A DNA stretch of 64,000 bases from Isoetes taiwanensis (taxonomy: Eukaryota > Streptophyta > Lycopodiopsida > Isoetales > Isoetaceae). The translations under genes were made by a program, and so were the position numbers. A model generated the notes under the pieces. That model saw nothing but the letters and a program-made list of their open reading frames with translations, did no database searches and was not told the DNA's origin. Every line of letters starts with the position of its first letter. Position 1 is the first letter of the stretch. Shown here in pieces: positions 32,600 through 41,410 of the stretch. The stretch spans positions 4,157,789 through 4,221,788 of the forward strand of contig JAJEKV010000012.1 of assembly GCA_021234155.1 (NCBI GenBank). Reading direction: 5' to 3'.

Positions 32600-34300
32600 A
32601 TTCTAGGTTGTTATGATATTGGTGAAAAATTGCGTCTTCCTTTGCAGTTGAAATTTGAATCACTCCTATATTCCAATATACATCAAATACAACATAAATC
32701 CAAAGGACATATTATCCACAATACTTATACAACACAACATGGCAACTCAACCCAAATCTTCTAGCTCTATTACTCAACCATGATCCCCAGCTACATTGCC
32801 GCCATCAACTTGACATTGCCTTGCTGATTAACGGCACATGCACTCAATGGGGTTAATCTCCATGACTAAGTGGGGATCCCTGGCTACCGCTGCATGCATG
32901 GAAACACTCTGGAATCTTGGATAACAAGAACATAAGCAAATTAATAACACAAGAGCATATGGTACAATGCTAGACAATGACAACAAAGAAAATGCAATAC
33001 ATGAACATTCAAAAGCAAAGAGCATAGCCAAGTACCAAACCATCATAACGCACAACTCCAGGACAATGGGAAGCTCATCTAGCCTACATGCAAGCCAAAA
33101 AAAAAAAAAGCCTAGCCGGCCTACATGCAGGCTCTGTTAGCTAAAAAATGCCTAGCCCGGCTTACATTCCAAGCCCTGTAGTGGGAGTGGTGAGGTGAAC
33201 CTCGTATCCGCATAGCCTTTCTATTCTTAGCATGGAGTCACCGAGTTGATGTTGCATCCTTGCCAGGAGAACTATGCCTAGTGTCACAGAGCACAAGAAC
33301 ATAACATAGAAACATAGATGACATGAACATGCCGGAGCAACCCAAGCCACCGAACCTGGAAGCCCGATCTCCGAGGACCCAAGAGAAATCAAATTGTCAA
33401 GACAACTGTGTTGCAAGCAAGACTATGGATACGTGATGTTCGTTACGACATTTATTATACATGTGCCTAGCTCATACATACTCTTGCCGAGGTTGCCCAT
33501 ACCACCTAACCATGTTGACATAACTAACTTACTAATGAATATTTATGCACTTCATTGAACAAACAAAAATACTAACATTCTCCTATATGCATAGCTTACC
33601 ATCCAAAGCTCATTCCGCCCATAAGGAATGCAAAATTCGTCCATTACCAAATTCATAGCTTAGGTATATCATTAGACTGAGAGTACTTCTTGCCATCCCC
33701 ATAAGCTCCCGATGACTGCCCTAGCCAAACTAAACTCAATTGCATATCTCACATACCTTTAATTTCCATCTCAATAGTCTCATAGTTATACATAATTCAT
33801 CTACTATAGCTTTTAATATTCGTGTGATTAAAATTGACTGACTTATCTTAATGGAAGTAGAAGCAAGACTCATTTCAAAAGTATAATATGTTTTTGTTTT
33901 CAAACTATATATACATTTAGAATGATGTTCTAAATATCTGTCATCAAATTCAATGCCCATAAGAAGGAGAAGGATACACTAAATTACAAACATCCTTATG
34001 AAGGATGTTATGGTTTAGGATGTGAATATATGCAAGCATTTGGTTGTGCATAGCTATAAATAGATGATATGGCCTCGCCATATTGTATTTGCATCTCAAG
34101 TTGTTACGAGCATTAAATTTGATTCAAAGGTATGTCTTAACACGTTTGCAGGTATTGCATATCTGCTAAGAATCATGGAATGCTAAGAATAAAGCTGGTT
34201 TTCAAAAAATAAAGATGTGTAAAAAATGAAGCTGGTTTTCAAAAAATGGTATAGAGATAATACATGTTTAGGGAGTTAAATGATCCTGGTCAAGAATTGT
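32600..34300. other. Intergenic, no gene seen
   Basis: AT-rich. A ~50-bp imperfect duplication around CTAGCC(T/G)GCCTACATGCAAGCC lies at 33075-33175. No coding sequence or element is recognised. Confidence 0.4.
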
Positions 34301-34339
34301 TTGTTAACGGGCTGTCTCCAACTTGCATTCATATACCTA

Positions 34340-34650
34340 GATCTTCAACAAAGTGACCCAGTGAGTTACCAGCTCCAAGTATCAACACAACAGTAGATGG
34401 AACTGATCTTGTTTTCTTTGATAGAAGGCTTACTGATACAACTATCGGGATTGCCAAGAAGGTCAACTTGTTTCTTAACTATGCAGAGCATATAGTAGTT
34501 TCCCATTGATTGAATGGTTATACATACAGGCAAAGGAGCTTGGACTTCAATCCTTATCGATGCTGAATAGAAGAGAGATTACCAGGACGAGCTGATGACA
34601 TATGTAGATTACATTGTGGTTGTGGATCTAACCAAGGATAATGAATGACG
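34340..34650 (+). pseudogene. pfkB-family sugar kinase fragment
   Basis: The plus strand reads TTVDGTDLVFFDRRLTDTTI, then NYAEHIVVSH and a stop. It resumes in shifting frames with AKELGL, ILIDAE and YQDELMTYVDYIVVVDLT. This follows the order found in plant pfkB (ribokinase-like) kinases, where a D-x-R-H/L-x-x-T block precedes an ILIDAE-R block. An apparent duplication of the YAD/YVD block suggests internal rearrangement. The catalytic GAGD region is not present. Confidence 0.5.
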
Positions 34651-34699
34651 CCTACATGAACTTGTTTGAAATTTTAATGTCTGCGAAAATCCAATCGGG

Positions 34700-35753
34700 T
34701 TATGGGACCCAATACAAAAGATGGGGCATAAGCCCGATCACAGTGACAAAAGAAAAAGAATATGAACATGACAAAAAAAATTTTTTTAACAAAAATGATA
34801 ATAAGTGTGCAAACACATGCACATGAGCTAAACATAACCAAACCATGGGTTCTGAGGCCACTAGTCTCGGATAATAGCTATGCCTCCCCGGTACACTGCC
34901 CACTTTCGCTGAAGCCTAGCCTCTCGCACCTATAACTCCTGGCACCGTCTGGTCAGCTGGAGCGGAGAGAGATCCTCCTGAACTGAGAATCGTATGTCTT
35001 TCAGATGACTTCCATGCTGAAGGACATACAGCATGTCCTGCACGACGATATGGCGGGGTCGGCCTGGCCTCCGAGCCACAACCTTGCGCGCTGTAACAAT
35101 GGGGGGCCTCTGAATATGCATAATGTCTGTGAAGACGTTAGCTGCCTGCTCTACATCTAAGGCGGGGCTTGCCTCTGGCACCCCGACAATGCGTAAATCC
35201 AAGCTTCTATCCACTGCTGCCTGAGCGAATTCTGCCGCCTGCGTGTTCCCAGGATTCTTCTGCATGGGACTGTGCTCCTTCTCTTGCTCTTGCGTGCCAT
35301 CATGATCTTTATCTGTCATCTCCACATCGGCAGTCCCATAGGCCTCTGTTTCCACCCGTCATCAGTACATGCGCTCACGAGGGTCTGGGTTTGGGCATCA
35401 GTGTAGAATTTTGGGCAAGAGGAGGGAGATGACTGCGAGGTACCTGCTTCCAAGATGGCGGAGTAAAGCAGATTCTGTATCTGGAATAGGAGCTTACCGT
35501 CCAACGAAATGATCGGGCCTGCAAGAGATGCTTTTTGCAAGGTGTCCAAAAGAAAATGCGGGTCTGATGAGGGCAAGAGCAGAAGGATCCGTGCTTGAAG
35601 TGAGGCATGCTGATTTATTAGATCAAATTCTGGAAGCGGGAAATGTTCAAGCCATGTGACACGCAGAAGCTCCTCCCCAATAAAGTTATGGCGGCATTGA
35701 CCACGCTTAGCCATGGGATATGGGCGCAGTGGATATGGGTTGTGATTTCTCAA
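34700..35753 (-). mobile_element. LINE ORF1-like gene, copy 2 (longest)
   Basis: The longest member of the three-copy family, minus strand. A frame 35753-35316 (MAKRGQCRHNFIGEELL, DLINQHASLQARILLLL) overlaps by one frameshift a second frame 35355-34930 that is acidic and then holds LDLRIVGVPEASPALDVEQA, RKVVARRPGRPRHIVV, VLQHGSHLKDIRFSVQEDLS and LTRRCQEL. After another shift it ends RLQRKWAVYRGG, QNPWFGYV near 34840. Domain order is a variable N-terminus, an RRM-like RIVGVPE strand, a basic segment and an EDLSP C-terminal domain, as expected of an L1-type ORF1 nucleic-acid-binding protein. No ORF2 follows. Confidence 0.6.
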
Positions 35754-35759
35754 ACAAAC

Positions 35760-36480
35760 AAACAGGGCGCTGATTGCGAAATCAGTGTCAACGAACTGGG
35801 CTGTGGGAAATCAAAGCTCTATTCTAGTTAGACAAAAATCAAAGCTAGCGAAATAGCCTGTTGAGCAAAACTGTGCACAAAATAGTCTAAGGTAATTCAA
35901 AGGAAGCTAAAACGTGGTATCTATGGCCGACATGGCAGATGACAACCTCGGGGCGTCGCTGGAGAACTGAGCGGAATCTGAGAGGCAAATCCACGTTTTT
36001 GTATCTTGGTGTTCACTCCTGGCAGGAAGCTACACGAGCATGTCCTGGAGGCCCTCAGGGCCTAGGCGCACAGGGCGGCACCTTCAGAATAAAACAGGGC
36101 ATCGCAGATTGAGGATGAATGCATCATTTATTTAAAACTACACTAGGAAAAAATATGTCTTATTGTACGAAAAACAACATTGATTGCACTACAAGCATAA
36201 AAATAACATGTGGACAATTGAAGGAAAACTATGCCATCATTTCAAGCCTTAGACTCACAATCTGAACATGAATCTTTTTATCTTCTTGCACATGCTTGGT
36301 CTTTTGGATCAAATTGAACAAAGGCATTTCCAACCTCTTTTAGATTGCCAAATTTGCCAAACATTTTGATAAGAGCAATTTTACTACCAAATTGTATCAA
36401 ATTGTGTTGTCGAATCCGAACCACTTTTGAAGAGTGGCATGCTACTTTTTCACAAGCTTGGAGGCGGCTTTTTGCAGTAT
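35760..36480. other. Intergenic, no gene seen
   Basis: No supported coding region or element. Confidence 0.4.
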
Positions 36481-36482
36481 CT

Positions 36483-36572
36483 CCATTGTGCCCTTTGGGG
36501 TCTTAATTTCTTAGTTAATCATATGCAACATGCCCTTTGGGGTCTCAATTCCTTAGTTAATCATATCTCATG
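36483..36572. repeat. ~50-bp tandem duplication
   Basis: TGCCCTTTGGGGTCT(T/C)AATT(T/C)CTTAGTTAATCATAT appears twice in a row. Confidence 0.9.
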
Positions 36573-36588
36573 AAACTTCTAACTGCAT

Positions 36589-37060
36589 GTGGAAAGCCTA
36601 CCTATTTTCCTCTTTGTGTGGAAACCCTTTCCCCCTTGTGTGGAAACCCTTCCTAATTTCCATCATGCAAGGAAATTAGGAAGGGTTTCCTTGGCAGTGA
36701 AAAATAGGAAGGGTTTCCACTCAAATTTTGGATTTTGGGGTAATGTATACTTGATGGACGTGCTGCCCGATAAGTGTGATCCATAAAGACTCATGCATGT
36801 AAATATTCTATAAATAAAATAATTTCGTGGAAACCCTTACTGTTTTCCTCAGAAACCCTCCTGATTTTCCAAAGTGGAAACCATTCCTATCTTCCGTGGA
36901 AACCTTTCCTAATTTCAAAAGTTGAAAATTTGGAAGGGTTTTCATGGAAAATCGGAAGGGTTTCCATTGAAACCCTTCCTGGTTTAATTGAAAGCCGGAA
37001 GGATTTCCAATGGAATTCGGAAGCCCATGGAAAATCGGAAGGGTTTTCACAGGAGGTCAA
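36589..37060. repeat. Cluster of GGAAGGGTTTCC motifs in both orientations
   Basis: Four exact copies of GGAAGGGTTTCC or its complement and about eight one- or two-base variants lie in under 500 bases, in both orientations, often followed by TAATTTCC or ATGGAAAAT. Adjacent opposite copies can pair. The motif embeds AGGGTTT but not repeated plant telomere units. Confidence 0.75.
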
Positions 37061-37620
37061 CTGAAACCGGGTGTACATAAAACCATCGACCATCTTGGGT
37101 TATCCATCGTAGCTTTCAGGTGCAACCACCTGAAACTCCTTCCCTCATCGTCCTGTATTTCAAGAATGGACTGTGCAGAAGAAAAAACTTGATTTGTGAA
37201 TGCTTTGCTTGCCAAATGGCTGAAGATCCAAATGCTCCAAATTCATTTTGAGTCTTGCGACCAGAAGATCTATATCGTGACCTTATTATCCTTCAAAAAA
37301 TGTGCCGTAAGAAGAAGAATCCCTTGATGAAACTGGAAAAAAATTAGGGAATCTACATGTGGTCTAAAAAATGATTTCTGCATGACCTAGATCTGATTTG
37401 ATCTGGTCTACTGACCATTTACTAGGATCAAGCAAGAATCGGACAGATCTTCATTCTAACCCGCTGCAAATAGTGTTTTCTTGGAGAGATCTTCATTCTA
37501 ACCCACTGTAAATAACGCTTTTTGATAGATAGATGGTAAAAAACAATCCTACACACAGAGCATTCTAGTGAAGGAAGACCATTGCCTTTCTGGGCAAGCA
37601 CAATTTTCGGCCATTGGAAT
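37060..37620. other. Intergenic, no gene seen
   Basis: Apart from a ~46-bp duplication around GATCTTCATTCTAACCC (37446-37530), nothing is recognisable. Confidence 0.4.
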
Positions 37621-37833
37621 ATAAAACATTAGCTATGGTTCTTTGTAACATTAATATTAATGTTAAAGGAAGCCACATGGCACGTTAGCATTGGTTCGAA
37701 TGGGACAATAAGGAAATAGCTTGGAAAAGCTCGAATGCTTTTTTGATACAAGGTTGGGCGAACTGCAGCAGGCCGGATTCCTCTCTTAGATCGCATGCCA
37801 GGGCATGATTGACACCTGAATGTGATCGAAAGT
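37621..37833 (+). mobile_element. Partial LTR, forward orientation
   Basis: Matches 39310-39515 of the downstream forward LTR: shares TTTGTAACATTAATATTAAT, GGCACGTTAGCATTGGTTCG and TCTCTTAGATCGCATGCCAG. It abuts the inverted LTR copy at 37834, so the two form an inverted pair with ~210-bp arms. Confidence 0.85.
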
Positions 37834-38704
37834 GGGAAGGGCCATCGGTCTACCGCCCACTCCACGAACTCCCAGAGTTCCCCATGACCGATGGGATTAA
37901 TCTCCCAGAGACTAACCAGGACGCCCAGCTTCCTCTTGATTCTGGCAACTAGAATCGAATAATCCTTTGCACACAAGGATTGACGAATTATCTCCTGGAG
38001 ATAATTCTTTGGATGCAGTTATGACCCTGGCGATCAATTCCAGTTCTGCAATTCAATGCAAGCAATGCCTTTGTATTCCAAATACAAGCAAAGTCCTTGC
38101 AATGATCAAACCGAAGTACTTGCAAGCCACACAAGCACTAATCAGTAATAAAGATTCTTCCGATTCTTCCCACAACCACCCAGTGGTGTAGCAAAGAGCT
38201 AGAACCTACTCTACTGGGTCGGATTTGAGCTGAAATGCTTTGGATCAGCAAAAGGAATGCAACCTGCACAAGAACAGCAGAAATTACAAAGCTTTGGCAA
38301 TCCGTGGATCTCTCAAAAGCACCCTTTTTGGCTTTAAATAGGATCAATTTGTGCTCCAGCATGCACAATCTATCAGTTTCGATCACATCCAGGTGTCAAT
38401 CATGCCCTGACATGTGATCTAAGAGAGGAATCCGGCTTGCTGCAATTTGCCCAGCCTTGTATCAGAAAGGCATTCGAGCTTTTCCAAGCTATTTCCTTAT
38501 TGGCCCATTCGAACCAATGCTAACGTGCCATGTGGCTTCCTTTAACATTAATATTAATGTTACAAAGAACCATAGCCGTTTTATTCATAACATTAAATGT
38601 TGCGCCCCTAGGGCCAACTTTGCTAGCCCCGGAACGTCCCCATAGTCCGATTACGAGCTTATGGTCCGCCGCATAGCCACTATGCCCCCTGCTATCGACG
38701 GTAC
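37834..38704 (-). mobile_element. LTR copy, inverted orientation
   Basis: Reverse-complement copy of 39187-40106 with scattered substitutions and small indels. Landmarks include CTGGAGATAATTCTTTGGAT, AACCACCCAGTGGTGTAGC and ACATTAATATTAATGTTACA. It lacks the outermost ~65 bases of the LTR start that the forward copy has. Confidence 0.9.
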
Positions 38705-39121
38705 ATCCCAGTAAGGTGCAAGCAGTGCAAGACTGGCTACCACCTGAAAATGTTTCCGACATTTGGGTTTCCGCTATCTATTATAAGTGATAGGGATACC
38801 AAGTTCACAGGTCAATTTTTAGACCCTGTTCACAGGCCAATTTTTGAACTCAGGAGTCCTAAGAGTATACTGCTTGTCTTAAACTCACAGGATTAGTCCT
38901 GAGAGTATACTGCTTGTCTTAAACTCCTCTGTAACGCCAGAATGTCTTTTGGATAAAAGAGTTCGGCAGCTGCGAAACAGAGATGTCGTAGAACATTTGG
39001 TCTTGTGGCGAGGCCAGACTCCCGAGGATGCCACATGGGAGTCGGATGAGTTCGTGCAGCGGTTTCCTCACCTGAACTAATTAAAATACCTTGAGGACAA
39101 GGTCTTAAAGGAGGGAGGAAT
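38705..39121 (+). mobile_element. Gypsy internal remnant between inverted LTRs
   Basis: Reads KVQAVQDWLPPENVSD (end of the reverse-transcriptase region), then directly FGFPLSIISDRDTKFTGQF (integrase core), then LRNRDVVEHLVLWRGQTPED and ATWESDEFVQRFPHLN (chromodomain). RNase H and much of integrase are deleted. A ~60-bp duplicate with ACAGG(T/C)CAATTTTT lies at 38805-38900. Ends in the polypurine tract AAAGGAGGGAGGAAT (39107-39121). Confidence 0.85.
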
Positions 39122-40106
39122 TGTTACAGGTGCTTCCAGGGGTGGCCGTTTTTACGGACTCTTGACGGATATCCATGAGCACGGGGGTACCGTCGATAGC
39201 ATGCCGGGGGCATAGTGGCTATATAGCGGACCATAAGCTCGTAATCGAGCTATGGGGACGTTCGGGGCTAGCAAAGTTGGCCCTAGGGACGCAACATTTA
39301 ATGTTATGAATAAAACATTAGCTATGGTTCTTTGTAACATTAATATTAATGTTAAAGGAAGCCACATGGCACGTTAGCATTGGTTCGAATGGGCCAATAA
39401 GGAAATAGCTTGGAAAAGCTCGAATGCTTTTCTGATACAAGGCTGGGCGAACTGCAGCAGGCCGGATTCCTCTCTTAGATCGCATGCCAGGGCATGATTA
39501 ACACCTGGATGTGATCGAAACTGATAGATTATGCATGCTAGAGCACAAATCGATCTGATTAACACCTGGATGTGATCGAAACTGATAGATTATGCATGCT
39601 AGAGCACAAATCGATCCTATTTAAAGCCAAAAAGGGTGCTTTTGAGAGACCTATGGATTGCCAAAGCTTTGTAATTTTTGTTGTTCTTGTGCAGGTGCAT
39701 TCCTTTTGCTGATCCAAAGCATTTCAGTAGAGTAGGTTCTGGCTCTTTGCTACACCACTGGGTGGTTGTGGGAAGAATTGGAAGAATCTTTCTTACTGAT
39801 TAGTGCTTGTGTGGCTTGCAAGCATTTCAGTTTGATCATTGCAAGGATTTTGCTTGTATTTGGAATACAAAGGCATTGCTTGCATTGGATTGCAGAACTG
39901 GATTGATCGCCAGGGTCATAACTGCATCCAAAGAATTATCTCTAGGAGATAATTCGTCAATCCTTGTGTGCAAAGGATTATTCGATTCTAGTTGCCAAAA
40001 TCAAGAGGAAGTTGGGCTTCCTGGTTAGTCTCTGGGAGATTAATCCCATTGGTCGTGGGGAACTCTGGGAGTTCGTGGAGAGGGCGGTAGACCGGTGGCC
40101 CTTCCC
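39122..40106 (+). mobile_element. 3' LTR of second gypsy family, forward
   Basis: Begins TGTTACAGG after the polypurine tract. Its right end is uncertain because similarity to the inverted copy stops at CCCTTCCC (40106) without a CA. It contains a 61-bp tandem duplication at 39496-39617 (ATTAACACCTGGATGTGATC block twice) that the inverted copy lacks. The palindromic TAACATTAATATTAATGTTA (39338-39357) is conserved in all three copies. Confidence 0.8.
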
Positions 40107-40546
40107 CGTTGTTTGGGAAGCTGCAGATTTGCTGGGTGACACGTCGTCTACATGCAATATCTATAGGAGCAATGAAAATGAAGAATATCTACTGTTTTTG
40201 GGTCAAACTCTGTGAAAAAGCCTACACAAAAACAGCTTACGTGGCTGTTGCTTCCAAAAAAAGGGTTGTACATTTGAACCCTATAAGACAAAATGCACAT
40301 GGCCCTGTTTGAGTATTTTGTGGAGCCCAGGAAGTGAGTAGAACATAAATTTTCTCTAATCAATCAAATTCTCGTCTATAGGGAAGATGCCGTCACTCAA
40401 ACTATGGAACTTTCCAACATCTGGAACAGTCAGAATTATGGATCCAAAAAATACAAGAACTGTGGAGAATTTTTAGCCACGGGAGCTATGGAGCTTTTGC
40501 ACAAATTCGAGCATTTGTTTGGAATAACAGACCGCCTAGAAGAGGA
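40107..40546. other. Intergenic, no gene seen
   Basis: No supported feature; several short frames overlap on both strands. Confidence 0.4.
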
Positions 40547-40652
40547 GGATAACCCTCCTCTTGAGATGATTATGGCAGATAACCCTCGAGGCCGGCAGGC
40601 CGAGAGGGTTGTCTGCCATAATCATCGAGAGGGGAGGGTTGGCCTCCCTTAA
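40547..40652. repeat. Long near-perfect hairpin
   Basis: Left arm 40547-40595 and right arm 40601-40652 pair over about 45 of 50 bases. The central stem is ATGATTATGGCAGA-TAACCCTC against GAGGGTT-TCTGCCATAATCAT, capped by GGCCGGCAGGCC. Size and pairing resemble a microRNA-type precursor or a MITE-derived hairpin; nothing in the sequence alone shows processing. Confidence 0.8.
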
Positions 40653-40826
40653 ACATCTGGTGGAGGCGATTATCACCATGGATCTGATAATGTCCTCAAT
40701 CTCAGCCATGGACTTGATAATCGCTCTAGAGCAATGGATTATCAGAAATAACCTCCCCCGCCAAGATGCTAATTTAACGGTGGGGATTGCTGCGATCAGA
40801 TAATTGCACGACACCAGATGTTTAAG
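40648..40826. mobile_element. MITE with TA target duplication
   Basis: Terminal inverted repeats AACATCTGGTG and CACCAGATGTT are flanked by TA on both sides and bound ~170 bases without coding capacity. TA target and short TIRs fit a Tc1/mariner-type MITE. Confidence 0.65.
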
Positions 40827-41051
40827 TAGATTTTGAACCAATGTATTAATAGGTTGTTATGGAATCAACCTTGAAATTAAGCCAGATCCATCACATATAA
40901 TCCACAAGATTAATTTATGCCTTCAAAACATCACTTCCCCCCTCCACCACAAGGGTTGCCCCGTGCAGGCAACCCAAAAAAAACCTTCTACATCGTCAGC
41001 AAACCCTCGCAATGGGACATGTTTTATTTTAGAACAATGTAAAACCGTATT

Positions 41052-41262
41052 TCTTAAGAGTGCTTTCCCATGAGATTGGCGACCTGGAAATCTGGGTCCA
41101 GGTCAAAAACCTCAGCGTTAAGAAATGCTTGGGTGATTACTTCTGATTCAGGTCAAAAACCTGAGTCTTTGAGGTTGAGGCGCCCACGGAGACCTGCACG
41201 CCCTTATCTGGACCTTAAGAAAACCTTGAGGTCGGAGATCCATAGGAAAGCACCCTAAGACA
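41052..41262. mobile_element. MITE with ~20-bp TIRs
   Basis: CTTAAGAGTGCTTTCCCATG (41055 region) is inverted with two or three mismatches at CATAGGAAAGCACCCTAAG (41241-41260). Internal GACCT(G/T)-rich blocks (GGTCAAAAACCT twice) also repeat. It lies ~150 bp upstream of the stomatin-like gene start and could contribute to its promoter. Confidence 0.6.
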
Positions 41263-41410
41263 GGTACTACGTCACACGTGGAATTTAAAATGTGTTCTAT
41301 CAGAATGAGCCAACATAAATAGCGACAGCATGGCATGACAGCGTGGCATGTTCCGACACGGAAACGAGGGTATATTCATTATTTTTGCACAAAATTTTAG
41401 CACAGTAGCT

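Noticed and set aside
34641-34826. Plus-strand 61-codon frame with Lys/Asn-rich end
   Set aside because: Short, low-complexity, and overlaps the 3' end of the LINE ORF1-like copy on the other strand.
36589-37060. Interstitial telomere array
   Set aside because: AGGGTTT occurs inside the motif but there are no consecutive TTTAGGG units.
37621-38590. Inverted pair interpreted as a DNA transposon with TIRs
   Set aside because: The repeats are LTR segments of a gypsy family, shown by the polypurine tract and chromodomain next to the third copy.
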